50,641 nucleotides of DNA from Methylobacterium sp. E-045 (lineage in GTDB: Bacteria > Pseudomonadota > Alphaproteobacteria > Rhizobiales > Beijerinckiaceae): the NCBI RefSeq assembly GCF_022829685.1, contig NZ_JAKSYE010000044.1, forward strand, positions 1 to 50,641. The letters are read 5' to 3'. The notes below the pieces were generated by a model that was given only the letters and a program-made list of their open reading frames with translations, did not search any database and was not told where the DNA came from. Positions 1 to 8,880 of the stretch are shown here, piece by piece (position 1 is the first letter of the stretch; each line of letters opens with the position of its first letter). The translations under genes were made by a program, and so were the position numbers.

Positions 1-816
1 CTTGGTGAAGCGGCCGGCGAGGCCCGGATTGGTGTCGATGAACCGGCGCATGTCGTTGGTGTAGCCGGCGACGATGACGATGATCCGGTCGCGGTTGTCC
101 TCCATGAACTTCAGCAGGGTGTCGATCGCCTCCTTGCCGAAATCGCCGCCGCCGGACCCGCCCGCGAGGGTGTAGGCCTCGTCGATGAAGAGCACCCCGT
201 CGAGGGCCTCCTGGCACTTCTCCAGGGTCTTGGCGGCGGTCTGCCCGACATAGCCCGCCACCAGCCCGGCGCGGTCGACCTCCACGAGGTGTCCCCTGCG
301 CAGGACGTTGAGGGCCCGGAAGATCTCGCCGATCGCCCGCGCCACCTCGGTCTTGCCGACGCCGGGAGGGCCGGTGAAGATCATGTGCTGGCTGATCGCC
401 GAGACCGGGAGGCCTTCCGCGCGGCGGCGCTGCTCCAGTTCGAGCCGGGCGATGAGGGCGTTGACCTCGCGCTTCACCGGAGCGAGGCCGACCATGCCCT
501 CCAGCGTGGCGATCACCTCTTCGGGGGACCGCACCTCGACGATGCGGCGCGGGGCGAAAAGCAGGCGCGGGAGACTCTGGCCCCCGGCCGGCTGCCCGAG
601 ACCCGCCTCGGCCCGCCGCGCCGCCGTGGCCGTCACCGCGAGGCCGAGGGCGGCGAAGAGGGCGGCGGCCGAGCCGATGGCGGCCTGCCAGCGCAGCTCG
701 CTTCCGGCGGCGTTCCACCATGCCACCGGCCCGTAGTCGGTGCTCATCAGCAGCGGCGTCAGGATCGCCACGAGAAGTCCGGAGACGACGAACGGGATGA
801 TGGCGGATTTCGACAT
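1..816 (-). CDS. Membrane-anchored AAA+ ATPase, CbbX/SpoVK-like (3' end outside window)
   Basis: The N-terminal 272 residues are visible; the C-terminus runs off the left edge. Two hydrophobic segments (about residues 5-24 and 43-66) precede a cytoplasmic AAA+ domain. The Walker A motif GPPGVGKT is at about 149-156 and the Walker B stretch VLFIDEAY at about 206-213, followed by a sensor-1-like IVAGY. The [10 protein letters not shown] pore-region motif is typical of the CbbX/SpoVK/EccA group of AAA+ proteins, which remodel protein partners. The ATG at 816 lies 3 bases past the stop of the upstream gene (820-822), so the two are surely cotranscribed. An Irr-box-like palindrome lies upstream of the pair. 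CbbX proper is soluble and sits beside RuBisCO genes; this one is membrane-anchored with no such neighbour, so its partner is unknown. Confidence 0.8.
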   Translation of the reverse strand, partial: MSKSAIIPFVVSGLLVAILTPLLMSTDYGPVAWWNAAGSELRWQAAIGSAAALFAALGLAVTATAARRAEAGLGQPAGGQSLPRLLFAPRRIVEVRSPEEVIATLEGMVGLAPVKREVNALIARLELEQRRRAEGLPVSAISQHMIFTGPPGVGKTEVARAIGEIFRALNVLRRGHLVEVDRAGLVAGYVGQTAAKTLEKCQEALDGVLFIDEAYTLAGGSGGGDFGKEAIDTLLKFMEDNRDRIIVIVAGYTNDMRRFIDTNPGLAGRFTK

Positions 817-819
817 GCG

Positions 820-1407
820 TCAGCCTCCGCAGGGCTTGCGGGTGTTCCAGATGACGGGAATCCGCTGGACGCCCCCCGTCGTGTCGACCTTCAGGCCCGG
901 CGTCAGCTCGAAGAAGACGTCCTTGGCCGCCCCTTCGACGACGATCTCGCCCTTGCCGACCTCGTAGGGGGCGGGGAACGGGACCGCGATGTTGATCGGC
1001 CCCTCGGCGACGTTGAAGGCCGGCGAGAGGTAGTTGCCCGACCGGATGCGCACCACGCCGCCGGCATTCGCCGTCATCTTCGACAGGCGCATGTTGCCCA
1101 GGGGCGCCGTGCAGGCCTTGGCCTGCGCGACGATCTTGTCCTTCTCCTCGGGGACCAGCGTCTCGGCGGCCTTGTCGATCGCGCTCGTCTTGACGAGGTT
1201 CAGGGCCGGTCGCTCCACCGTCCCGGCCGTCTCCCCGCCGCCGCCCAGGAGCAGGAACCCCGCGACGGCGCCCGCCGCCACGACGCCGCCCGCGAGGGCG
1301 ATGATGCTCGGGGGAAGGGCCGGCTTCGACGGACGCGGCCCGGACGGGGCGGCCTTGCTCTCGGCGCCCTTCACCTGAGCCTGCGTCTGGTGCTCAGTCT
1401 TCGACAT
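820..1407 (-). CDS. Single-pass membrane protein of unknown function
   Basis: A 195-residue protein with a hydrophilic Ala/Ser/Pro-rich N-terminus (about 1-31), one strong membrane helix rich in Ala/Gly/Val (about 34-56), and a soluble domain predicted outside the cytoplasm. That domain has a short charged helix-like part (EEKDKIVAQAKAC) and a beta-rich C-terminal part with two cysteines (in AKACTAP and RKPCGG) that could form a disulphide. I recognise no family. It is the first gene of a two-gene operon with the AAA+ ATPase, which starts 3 bases after its stop, so it is a candidate partner or anchor for that ATPase. Confidence 0.7.
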   Translation of the reverse strand: MSKTEHQTQAQVKGAESKAAPSGPRPSKPALPPSIIALAGGVVAAGAVAGFLLLGGGGETAGTVERPALNLVKTSAIDKAAETLVPEEKDKIVAQAKACTAPLGNMRLSKMTANAGGVVRIRSGNYLSPAFNVAEGPINIAVPFPAPYEVGKGEIVVEGAAKDVFFELTPGLKVDTTGGVQRIPVIWNTRKPCGG

Positions 1408-1495
1408 GAGTCCGGTCCCTCATCTTGACTGGATCAATCTATGGTCTGCGTTTGACTGGGTCTTGTCTTTCTCTGAATAAGAGCTCATCGCAAGA

Positions 1496-1512
1496 ATTAG
1501 AATTATTCTAAA
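1496..1512. promoter_or_regulatory. Irr-box / iron control element-like palindrome
   Basis: The sequence ATTAGAATTATTCTAAA is a near-perfect dyad (TTAGAA, 3-base centre, TTCTAA). It fits the iron control element TTTAGAA-N3-TTCTAAA, the site described for the haem-sensing regulator Irr in Rhizobiales, at all but one position. It lies 89 bases upstream of the minus-strand operon starting at 1407 and about 280 bases upstream of the response regulator. The site is seen; its binding by Irr is inference. Confidence 0.6.
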
Positions 1513-1634
1513 AATTTCTTGGCAAATGTGCGGTCGTTTATCGGTCGAGCTTCTAGGCACCCGCCGAAAATCGGTCTACTAGTACATATGACCTATGGCT
1601 TGCGCCTTGACCCCCGGTGCCCCTTGCCTGGCAC

Positions 1635-1736
1635 TAGAGCGCTCTCGGCCGAAGCGGATGCCGGTTCGGCGAAAAAAAGCGCGGTACAACAAGGGCCTGG
1701 AGACGTGTCCCGACCCGCCTTGGTCGGGCGCAGCCC
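1635..1736 (+). repeat. Dispersed repeat of about 102 bp, copy A
   Basis: About 80% identical, in the opposite orientation, to 19241-19342. Shared blocks include TAGAGCGCT at one end, CGGCGAAA in the middle and GGTCGGGCGCAG at the other end. Non-coding. Confidence 0.75.
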
Positions 1737-1792
1737 TCGGCGGCCGGTCCGTTCGCACGGGGGCTGATTCCGACATCGTGATCGGGAGTGGA

Positions 1793-2425
1793 GTGAGTGG
1801 AACGGTGAAAGCGACGATCATCGTGGCCGATGACCACCCCCTGTTCCGCGCGGGGATGGTGCACATCGCCGAACGGCTCAACCCGGATGCGCTCGTGCAG
1901 GAGGCCGCCACGCTGGAACAGGTTCTGGCGCTGTCGCGCGCCGGGCTGCCGCCGGAGATCGTCTTCCTCGACCCCCTGTTTCCCGGCCTCGATCCCCATC
2001 GCGCCGTCGGTGCGGTGCGCGAGGCGTTGCCGGGGGCCTCGATCATCGTCGTCTCGATGATCGAGGACGAGGCCGTGATCCGCGCGGTCATGGCCGAGGG
2101 CGCCGACGGGTTCATCCGCAAATCCCTGCCCGCGAAGGAGATCGCCCAGGCGATCTCGGCGATCCGCGATGGCGAACGCGTGATCCGGGGAGGCCTCGCC
2201 GCGGGCCTGTCCGCGCCGCGCTCCCCCCTGCCGGCCCTGACGCAGCGCCAGAGGGCCGTCCTGCGCCTCGTCGCCCTGGGGCACACCAACAAGGAGATCG
2301 CCCGGGAACTGGACATCTCCCCGTTCACGGTCCGGGTCCATGTCTCGGCGCTCCTGCGGGCCCTCGACGTCACCTCCCGTTCGGCGGCGGCGGCGAAGGC
2401 GGCCAATGCCGGGGTCTGCGGGTGA
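1793..2425 (+). CDS. NarL/FixJ-type response regulator
   Basis: A receiver domain (about residues 5-120) is followed by a LuxR-type helix-turn-helix (about 145-205). The acidic pair [10 protein letters not shown], the phospho-acceptor Asp in [12 protein letters not shown] and the switch Lys in FIRKSLP are all present, so the receiver should be phosphorylatable. The C-terminal domain shows [15 protein letters not shown] and [12 protein letters not shown]. The GTG at 1793, behind GGGAG, is chosen; GTG 1805 is an alternative and gives a protein 4 residues shorter. No histidine kinase is adjacent, so the input signal cannot be read from context. A methionine far upstream (1595) is in frame, but the intervening DNA is a dispersed repeat. 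Confidence 0.8.
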   Translation: MSGTVKATIIVADDHPLFRAGMVHIAERLNPDALVQEAATLEQVLALSRAGLPPEIVFLDPLFPGLDPHRAVGAVREALPGASIIVVSMIEDEAVIRAVMAEGADGFIRKSLPAKEIAQAISAIRDGERVIRGGLAAGLSAPRSPLPALTQRQRAVLRLVALGHTNKEIARELDISPFTVRVHVSALLRALDVTSRSAAAAKAANAGVCG

Positions 2426-2502
2426 CCGGCCCCTCCCGGTCCCGGTCATCGTACACCTGTCCTGGTGTCGGACCGGCGGCGCCCGTGGCATGGCCCTGCC
2501 GC

Positions 2503-3315
2503 ATGAGGCGATTGGGTGGATCGTGCGGGCGTTCGGCCCATCTGGGCGTGGTGGCGATGCTGGCTCTGGCGGGCTCTCCCGCGGCGGCCGATCCGGACCT
2601 CGTCGGGCCGCCCAGGGAGACGGTGCTGGCGGCGATCTGCGGGAGTCCGGCGCGCTCGGAGAGCGGAACCTGCCGGATGAAGGACGGCCGACCGGTGGAG
2701 TTCTGGCACGGGGCGATGATCCCCGCCGCCGCCGGGACCTGGTTCACGGGGTTCGCGACGATGCCGGCGCCGGGGGAGGACGCGGACGCGCCCGACCGGC
2801 GGACCGTCGCGGCCGCGACCTTCGCGTTCGAGGACGCGCGCTGGCGCCTCAAGGGCGTGCAGACCGAGATCGGGCGGATCGGCACCGGCAACCGCAACGG
2901 CGACGCTCCGGAGGTGGACGAGGCCTTCGGGGCGGTGACGAGGCCGGTGAACCGGGTTCGCCTCGTGATGGGCCTGCGCCTGACATCCCATGGGGCGGCG
3001 GGCGCGCGCAGCTTCTCGTTCCTCCTGCTGCATTTCAGCAGGGTGCCCGTGCGCTGGAGCGTGGCGGGGGAGGTTCCGGCCGGGTCCGACGAGACCGCCG
3101 CCTGCGATACCGATGGCGGGGAGCCCTGCCGGATGGGCAAGAGCGAGGGCCGCCTCGAGATCCTGCCGGAGGAGTCGTTCAGGCCCCTCGCATGGCCGCC
3201 CGTCCGGGTCACCCTCACCGGTACGGTCCTCGGCGAGGATGGAAAGCTGCGGCCTGCGACGGGCCGGGATGCGAGGACCTACGCGTTCGACGAGGCGAGC
3301 GGCGCCTATCGCTGA
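2503..3315 (+). CDS. Exported protein of unknown function
   Basis: A 270-residue protein with a convincing Sec signal peptide: positive start (MRRLGGSCGR), hydrophobic core LGVVAMLALAG and an AAA cleavage site at about residue 32. The mature part is beta-rich and holds paired cysteines (AAICGSP, GTCRMKD, TAACDTD, EPCRMGK), consistent with disulphides in the periplasm. I recognise no family. The ATG at 2503 is preferred over GTG 2422 because it gives a normal signal peptide. The ureE start follows 176 bases later, so it may precede, or be read through into, the urease operon. Confidence 0.65.
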   Translation: MRRLGGSCGRSAHLGVVAMLALAGSPAAADPDLVGPPRETVLAAICGSPARSESGTCRMKDGRPVEFWHGAMIPAAAGTWFTGFATMPAPGEDADAPDRRTVAAATFAFEDARWRLKGVQTEIGRIGTGNRNGDAPEVDEAFGAVTRPVNRVRLVMGLRLTSHGAAGARSFSFLLLHFSRVPVRWSVAGEVPAGSDETAACDTDGGEPCRMGKSEGRLEILPEESFRPLAWPPVRVTLTGTVLGEDGKLRPATGRDARTYAFDEASGAYR

Positions 3316-3491
3316 GGCCGGACTCCACCATCGCCAGGAACGTCTGGGGCACCGCCGCCGTCACCCGTGCCACGAAGGGCTCCCCTTCGCGTCGGGAGGC
3401 TTCGAGGGCCCGGGCGCGGGGAAGCATTGGCGTGCCGATGCGAACCCGGTTAGTTTCCTCTCCTGGACCTCGCGGGGAGAGTGGAGACCGA

Positions 3492-3956
3492 ATGCGCGTC
3501 ATCGACCGTATCGTGGGCAGCCGGCTCGATCCCGAGATCGCACACCGCCTGCATCATCTCGATCACCACCATGCCGTCGATATCCTGGCCATCGACAGCG
3601 CCGACACCGCCCGCCGGCGTCTCAGGGCGACCACCGTGGGCGGCGAGGACATCGCCATCGCCCTGCCCCGCGAGGAAACCCTGTTCGACGGCGCCGTCCT
3701 GGTCCTCGAGAGGGACCGTGCCCTGGTGGTGCGGGTCGGTGCGGAGCGATGGCTGCGGCTGGCGCCCGGGGACAAGGCCGCCGCCCTCGAACTCGGCTAC
3801 CACGCGGGCAACCTGCATTGGCGCGTGCGCTTCGATGGGGACGACCTGCTCGTGGCCCTCGAAGGCCCGCCGGAGGATTATCTGGCGCGCCTCGGCGATC
3901 TCGCCGCGTCCGGGCGCGTGGCCCACGGCGTCGACGGGCGCAACGAGGCCGCCTGA
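3492..3956 (+). CDS. ureE: Urease accessory protein UreE (nickel chaperone)
   Basis: A 154-residue protein of UreE size. UreE is a dimeric nickel-binding chaperone that hands Ni2+ to the UreG-UreF-UreD complex for assembly of the urease active site. The N-terminal part has the beta-barrel peptide-binding pattern (RRRLRATTVGGEDIAIALP) and the C-terminal part has LGYHAGNLHWRV, where UreE proteins carry the interface nickel ligand. The C-terminus lacks the His-rich tail found in Klebsiella-type UreE, so its nickel storage capacity is probably low. It is the first gene of the urease operon; its stop overlaps the ureF start (TGATG). Confidence 0.9.
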   Translation: MRVIDRIVGSRLDPEIAHRLHHLDHHHAVDILAIDSADTARRRLRATTVGGEDIAIALPREETLFDGAVLVLERDRALVVRVGAERWLRLAPGDKAAALELGYHAGNLHWRVRFDGDDLLVALEGPPEDYLARLGDLAASGRVAHGVDGRNEAA

Positions 3957-4711
3957 TGCTGCAGCGGCTCGTCGCCCTCCAGCAGGCGGATTCGGCCTTC
4001 CCCAGCGGGAGCTTCGCCTTCTCCAACGGGATCGAGGGGCTCGCGGCGCTCCCGGACGGCCTCGGCGGGCCGGAGCTCGGCCATGCGGTCGAGGTCATCC
4101 TGCGCCACCGCTGGGCCGGCAGCGACCGGGTCGCCCTGGTCCTGGCCCATCGCGCAGAAGGGGATCTCGCCCGCCTCGCCCGCATCGACGCCGCCGTGGA
4201 GGCGGCCTGCCTGGCGGAGCCGATGCGCACGGGCAGCCGCCGCAACGGCGGCGCCCTGCTGGCCGCCCATACCCGCATCGGGACGCCGGGTGCCGAAGAC
4301 CTGCGCAGGGCGGTACGCGACGGCCCGCTCCTCGGGCATCTGGCGGTGATGCAGGGCGCGCTGTGGCGATCCCTCGGCCTCGACGAGACCACCGTCACCG
4401 AGATCGCGGGCTACCAATGCGCGGCGGCCCTCGTCACCGCCGCCGTGAGGCTCGGGCGGGTCGGCGCCATCGAGGCGCAGCGCATCCTTTCCGCCCTGAT
4501 GCCGGTGCTGGCGGAGATCGCGGCCCGGCCTGTGCAAGGGGGCGGGCAAGAAGCCCAGCAAGAGGCTGGGCAAGGGGCCGAAGAGGGGGGCGAGACGTGG
4601 GGCGAGGACGAAACGGACACCGCGGACATCAGGCTCGTCGCCTTCACACCGCTCATCGAGATCGCCACCATGCGTCACGCCCGCGCCGATCTGCGCCTGT
4701 TCGCGAATTGA
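3956..4711 (+). CDS. ureF: Urease accessory protein UreF
   Basis: A 251-residue all-helical accessory protein. UreF bridges UreD-bound apo-urease and the GTPase UreG during nickel insertion. The N-terminus LQQADSAFPSGSFAFSNGIEGL matches the UreF start region (broken here only by its own length), and MRTGSRRNGGALL matches the conserved central segment. Before the conserved C-terminal IATMRHARADLRLF there is a Gly/Gln/Glu-rich low-complexity insertion (about residues 195-222, bases about 4535-4620) that ordinary UreF proteins do not need. ATG at 3956 overlaps the ureE stop, which indicates translational coupling. A 60-base gap separates it from ureAB. Confidence 0.9.
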   Translation: MLQRLVALQQADSAFPSGSFAFSNGIEGLAALPDGLGGPELGHAVEVILRHRWAGSDRVALVLAHRAEGDLARLARIDAAVEAACLAEPMRTGSRRNGGALLAAHTRIGTPGAEDLRRAVRDGPLLGHLAVMQGALWRSLGLDETTVTEIAGYQCAAALVTAAVRLGRVGAIEAQRILSALMPVLAEIAARPVQGGGQEAQQEAGQGAEEGGETWGEDETDTADIRLVAFTPLIEIATMRHARADLRLFAN

Positions 4712-4771
4712 AACAGACCGGCGGACGATGAGGCCCGGTTCCGGGAACGGACGAGGCCGTAGGGACCACCA

Positions 4772-5467
4772 ATGCTGCTGACACCGACCGAACTCGAACG
4801 GCTGACCATCTTCACGGCGGCGGAGCTGGCGCGAAAGCGTCGGGCACGCGGCCTCAAGCTCAATTACCCGGAGGCCGTCGCCATCATCTCCGACGAGATC
4901 CTGGAGGGGGCCCGCGACGGGCGCAGCGTCGCCGACCTGATCGGGTGGGGCTCGACCATCCTCACCACCGGGGACGTGATGCCCGGCATCGCCGCCATGC
5001 TGCCGATCCTGCAGGTCGAGGGCGTGTTCCCCGACGGGACCAAGCTCGTCACCGTGCACGAGCCGATCCGGCCCGCCGAGGGGGCGCCGGCCGATACGCT
5101 GGAGCCCGGCGCGATCCTGCCCGCCGAGGGGGAGATCGAGCTCGCCGCGGGCCGTCCGCGCACCACCATCGAGGTGGTCAATACCGGCGACCGGCCGGTG
5201 CAGATCGGGTCGCATTACCACTTCTTCGAGGTCAACCGCGCCCTCGATTTCGACCGCGAGGCGGCGCTGGGCCTGCGCCTCGACATCCCGGCCGGCACCG
5301 CGGTGCGGTTCGAGCCGGGCCAGCGCAAGACCGTGACCCTGGTCGGGTTCGGCGGCGAGCGCCGGCTCACCGGTCTGAACGACCTGACCCAGGGGACGGT
5401 CGATACGCCGGCGGACCGCGCCGCCGCCCTGGCGCGGGCCAGGGCCGGCGGCTTCAAGGGCGCATGA
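4772..5467 (+). CDS. ureAB: Urease gamma-beta fusion subunit (UreA-UreB fused)
   Basis: 231 residues with the gamma subunit (about 1-100) fused to the beta subunit (about 107-225). The gamma part shows [33 protein letters not shown] and VQVEG-like [21 protein letters not shown]. The beta part shows the conserved [34 protein letters not shown] and VTLVGFGG. These subunits form the structural frame around the catalytic UreC. The same fusion occurs in Helicobacter UreA, but most proteobacteria have separate genes. It is followed 10 bases later by ureC with a good ribosome binding site (GAGGAGA). Confidence 0.95.
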   Translation: MLLTPTELERLTIFTAAELARKRRARGLKLNYPEAVAIISDEILEGARDGRSVADLIGWGSTILTTGDVMPGIAAMLPILQVEGVFPDGTKLVTVHEPIRPAEGAPADTLEPGAILPAEGEIELAAGRPRTTIEVVNTGDRPVQIGSHYHFFEVNRALDFDREAALGLRLDIPAGTAVRFEPGQRKTVTLVGFGGERRLTGLNDLTQGTVDTPADRAAALARARAGGFKGA

Positions 5468-5477
5468 GGAGACCATC

Positions 5478-7190
5478 ATGGTGACGATCCCCCGCCGCGA
5501 CTACGCCGCCCTCTACGGCCCCACCACGGGGGACGGCGTGCGCCTCGCCGACACCTCCCTCGTCGCCGTCGTGGAGAAGGATTACGCCGTCTACGGCGAC
5601 GAATGCCTGCATGGCGGCGGCAAGACCTTGCGCGACGGCATCGGCATGGCGCCGGGCGTCACCTCGGCCGAGGGCGCCCTCGATTTCCTGCTCTGCAACG
5701 TCCTCGTCATCGATCCGGTGCTCGGCATCGTGAAGGGCGATCTCGGCATCCGCCACGGCAGGATCGTCGGCATCGGCAAGGCCGGCAATCCGGCGATCAT
5801 GGATGGGGTCGATCCCCGGCTCATCGTCTCCGCCGGCACCACGGTGCGCGATTGCGAGGGGCTGATCGCGACGCCGGGCGCCATCGACGTCCATGTCCAT
5901 TTCGATTCCGCCGGCCTGCCCGATCACGCCATCGCCTCGGGCATCACCACCCTGCTGGGCGGGTCGCTCGGGCCGATCACCGTCGGCATCGATTCCGGAG
6001 GCCCGTTCAACACGGGTAAGATGCTCCAGGCGGCCGAGCAGTGGCCGGTGAATTTCGGGTTCCTCGGCCGCGGCAACACCCACAGGCCGGCAGCCCTCAA
6101 GGAGCAGCTGGAGACCGGCGTGCTGGGCCTGAAGATCCACGAGGATTGGGGAGCGATGCCCTCGGCCATCGATGCCTGCCTCGGCTTTGCCGACGAGCAC
6201 GACTTCCAGGTCCAGCTCCACACCGACACGCTCAACGAATCCGGCTTCGTGGAGGACACGCTGGCCGCCATCGGCGGCCGCGTGATCCACATGTATCACA
6301 CGGAAGGGGCCGGGGGCGGGCACGCGCCGGACATCATCCGCGTCGCCGGCCTGCCCCATTGCCTGCCCTCGTCGACGAACCCCACCAACCCCTACACGGT
6401 GAACACGTTCGACGAGCACCTCGACATGACGATGGTGTGCCACCACCTCAACCCGGCCCTGCCGGAGGACGTGGCCTTCGCCGAGAGCCGCATCCGCGCC
6501 CAGACCATCGCCGCCGAGGACGTGCTGCACGATATCGGCGCGATCTCGATGCTCGGCTCCGACAGCCAGGGCATGGGCCGCATCCACGAGGTGATCTGCC
6601 GGACCTGGCAGCTCGCCTCCAAGATGAAGGACCAGCGCGGCAGCCTGCCCGAGGACCGGGCCGGCTTCGGCGACAATGCCCGGATCAAGCGCTACATCGC
6701 CAAATACACCATCAACGCGGCGCGCACCTTCGGCATCGCCGCGCATATCGGCTCCCTCGAAGAGGGCAAGATGGCGGATATCGTCCTCTGGCGTCCCGCC
6801 TTCTTCGGCATCAAGCCCGAACTCGTGATCAAGGGCGGCTTCATCGCCTGGGGCGCCATGGGCGATTCCGCCGCCTCGCTGATGACCTGCGAACCGATGC
6901 TGCTGCGCCCGCAATGGGGCGCGTTCGGCCTCGCCAAGCAGGGGCTCTCGGCCTGTTTCGTCCATCCGCTGGCGATCGAGCGGGGCCTGGGCGACGAACT
7001 CGGCCTGCGCAAGGCGCTGCTGCCGGCCCACGGCACCCGGACGCTCAGCAAGGCCGACATGCTCTGGAACGACGCCTGCCCCGATATCCGCGTCGACCCA
7101 CAGACCTTCGACGTCTTCGTCGACGGGGCCGTCGCCACCTGCGAACCGGCCAGGGTCCTTCCCCTCGCCCAACGCTACATGCTGCGCTGA
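5478..7190 (+). CDS. ureC: Urease catalytic subunit alpha (UreC), divergent type
   Basis: A 570-residue amidohydrolase of UreC length that hydrolyses urea to ammonia and carbamate at a di-nickel site. The first nickel-ligand pair is in DVHVHF and the carbamylated Lys is in GLKIHEDWG. Other ligands or catalytic residues sit in [29 protein letters not shown], the mobile flap MVCHHLNP (Cys and His), FAESRIR and GSDSQGMGR. Thus the catalytic set is complete. Elsewhere it departs from canonical UreC: the usual CTPGPW-type loop is replaced by [10 protein letters not shown], and the usual SIPTPQP stretch by [10 protein letters not shown]. It probably belongs to a separate UreC clade. The stop overlaps the ureG start. 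Confidence 0.93.
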   Translation: MVTIPRRDYAALYGPTTGDGVRLADTSLVAVVEKDYAVYGDECLHGGGKTLRDGIGMAPGVTSAEGALDFLLCNVLVIDPVLGIVKGDLGIRHGRIVGIGKAGNPAIMDGVDPRLIVSAGTTVRDCEGLIATPGAIDVHVHFDSAGLPDHAIASGITTLLGGSLGPITVGIDSGGPFNTGKMLQAAEQWPVNFGFLGRGNTHRPAALKEQLETGVLGLKIHEDWGAMPSAIDACLGFADEHDFQVQLHTDTLNESGFVEDTLAAIGGRVIHMYHTEGAGGGHAPDIIRVAGLPHCLPSSTNPTNPYTVNTFDEHLDMTMVCHHLNPALPEDVAFAESRIRAQTIAAEDVLHDIGAISMLGSDSQGMGRIHEVICRTWQLASKMKDQRGSLPEDRAGFGDNARIKRYIAKYTINAARTFGIAAHIGSLEEGKMADIVLWRPAFFGIKPELVIKGGFIAWGAMGDSAASLMTCEPMLLRPQWGAFGLAKQGLSACFVHPLAIERGLGDELGLRKALLPAHGTRTLSKADMLWNDACPDIRVDPQTFDVFVDGAVATCEPARVLPLAQRYMLR

Positions 7191-7840
7191 TGCCCGGCAC
7201 CGCGATGAGCCTCACCCCCTCCCCGTCCCGCGCCGGCGCCGCGCGGATCGGCATCGGCGGACCCGTCGGCTCGGGGAAGACGGCGCTGATCGAGCGCCTG
7301 ATCCCGGTCCTGGCGGGGCGCGGCGTCGATCTCGCCGTCGTCACCAACGACCTCGTCACCAAGGAGGACGCGGAGCGCCTGCGCCGGTCCGGCCTGATCG
7401 ACCCGGCCCGGGTCTCGGCGGTGGAGGCCGGCGCCTGCCCGCACACCGTGATCCGCGAGGACCCGACCCTCAACATCGCCGCCGGCGACGCCCTCGAGGC
7501 GGCGTTTCCGAACCTCGACCTCCTGATCTTCGAATCCGGCGGCGACAACCTCGCCTCCACCTTCTCCCTCGATCTGGTGGATTGGTGGATATTCGTCATC
7601 GACGTGGCGGGGGGCGACGACATCCCGAGGAAGCGCGGCCCCGGCGTGCTGCGCTGCGACCTTCTCGTTGTGAACAAGACCGATCTCGCCCCCCATGTGG
7701 GGATCGACCTCCCCGCCATGCTCGCCGAGGCCACCGCCGTGCGCGGCGGCAAGGCGATGATCGCCACCAATGCCCGCTCGGGCGACGGGATCGAGGCCGT
7801 GGCGGATGCGATCTGCCGCGCCGTGCTCTTCGCGCCTTGA
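7190..7840 (+). CDS. ureG: Urease accessory GTPase UreG
   Basis: A 216-residue SIMIBI-class GTPase that powers nickel delivery to apo-urease. The P-loop [15 protein letters not shown] is at about residues 20-34. The nickel-binding CPH triad is in [16 protein letters not shown], switch-region ESGGDNL follows, and the guanine-specificity motif VNKTDLAP is present. A region rich in His and Asp that some UreG proteins carry at the N-terminus is absent. ATG at 7190 overlaps the ureC stop (TGATG); an in-frame ATG at 7205 is the alternative start. Confidence 0.93.
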   Translation: MPGTAMSLTPSPSRAGAARIGIGGPVGSGKTALIERLIPVLAGRGVDLAVVTNDLVTKEDAERLRRSGLIDPARVSAVEAGACPHTVIREDPTLNIAAGDALEAAFPNLDLLIFESGGDNLASTFSLDLVDWWIFVIDVAGGDDIPRKRGPGVLRCDLLVVNKTDLAPHVGIDLPAMLAEATAVRGGKAMIATNARSGDGIEAVADAICRAVLFAP

Positions 7841-8706
7841 GGACCCTGGAGGAGGAGGTCCGGGGCACGACGCCGGAGGGAGCGGGCCGCTCGCGGCATC
7901 GCCAAGCCCGCCTCGTCTTCGTGCGCGGCGGCGGCACCACGGTGCTGTCGCGGCAGGTCGTGCCCTATCCGTTCCACATCACCCGGCCGTTCCGGATGTA
8001 TCCGGACCATCCCGACATCGCGACGCTGTATCTCCAATCGGCCTCCGGCGGCCTCTATCGCGCGGACCGCCTGGGCCTCGACATCACCGCGAAGGCCGGA
8101 AGCCGGGCCCATGTCACCACGCAATCGGCCACCGTCGTCCATGACACCGGCGCCTACGCCGCGCGCCAGGACACGCGCCTCGCCATCGCCGGCGACGCGA
8201 GCCTGGCGCTGCATCCCGATCCGATGATCCTGTTTCCCGGCGCGGCGCTGGATCTCGACACCCGCATCGTCGTCGGCCGTGATGCGCGCGCCATCGTCAG
8301 CGAAGGCTTCGCCCACCACGATCCGACCGGCAGAGGCTGTCCGTTCGCCCGGATCGCCCTGTCGCTGCAGGTCGAGACCGAGGATGGACGCATCCTCGTC
8401 GACGAGCGCTCGACCCTCGACGGCGCCAGCCTGACAGGCCCCGCCTCCCCCCTGGGCGCCTATGCGGCCTATGGGTCGATGGCGATCCTCGGGGGGGGCG
8501 ATGGCCATCCCGACATCGCTGCGCTGCAGGGCGCCGCCGAGGCGGCGGGGTGCCTGGGCGGAGCGAGCCCGCTGCCCAACGCCGCCGGACTGGCCGTGCG
8601 GCTCCTCGCGCCCAGCGGCGGCGCCCTGTCGGCGGGGATGGATGCGGTCTTCGCGGTCGCCTTTCATGCGCTCTTCGGTGTCGCCCCCGCGCGCCGCCGC
8701 AAGTGA
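7837..8706 (+). CDS. ureD: Urease accessory protein UreD
   Basis: About 289 residues of the UreD/UreH family, the scaffold that binds apo-urease and conducts nickel to it. Recognisable segments are [72 protein letters not shown] and [11 protein letters not shown]. The TTG at 7837, which overlaps the ureG stop by 4 bases, is the best start because no nearer ATG or GTG gives a full-length protein; a GTG at 7921 would cut conserved N-terminal sequence. It is the last accessory gene of the operon; a small hairpin (GGGCA/TGCCC, 8711-8727) follows the stop. Confidence 0.88.
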   Translation: MRTLEEEVRGTTPEGAGRSRHRQARLVFVRGGGTTVLSRQVVPYPFHITRPFRMYPDHPDIATLYLQSASGGLYRADRLGLDITAKAGSRAHVTTQSATVVHDTGAYAARQDTRLAIAGDASLALHPDPMILFPGAALDLDTRIVVGRDARAIVSEGFAHHDPTGRGCPFARIALSLQVETEDGRILVDERSTLDGASLTGPASPLGAYAAYGSMAILGGGDGHPDIAALQGAAEAAGCLGGASPLPNAAGLAVRLLAPSGGALSAGMDAVFAVAFHALFGVAPARRRK

Positions 8707-8880
8707 TGGTGGGCATTGCGCCTGCCCAGGAATGAGGCAGCGTGCAGCCAATTTGCTCTTTAAGAAACGTATTTTCTTCTCAATAGTAGATCGCGGTCAG
8801 GCTGGAGTGATCCCGCTCCGGGCAATGACCGTGGATCGACAGGGGCTTGCCCTCTGCAACGACGAGTGGAGAGAGAACCG

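Larger units (their letters stand above)
1408..1792. other. Intergenic region with AT-rich promoter zone and a dispersed repeat
   Basis: The first about 130 bases (1430-1560) are far richer in A/T than the surroundings and hold the Irr-box-like palindrome. The rest holds one copy of a dispersed repeat. The reading frame of the response regulator is open across the repeat, but translation of this part looks unlike any protein and the strong GTG candidate lies after it. Confidence 0.6.

Noticed and set aside
289..1428. Long plus-strand open frame across the left end
   Set aside because: It is antisense to the AAA+ ATPase and its partner, has an Arg/Gly/Pro-rich composition typical of GC-rich antisense frames and resembles no family.
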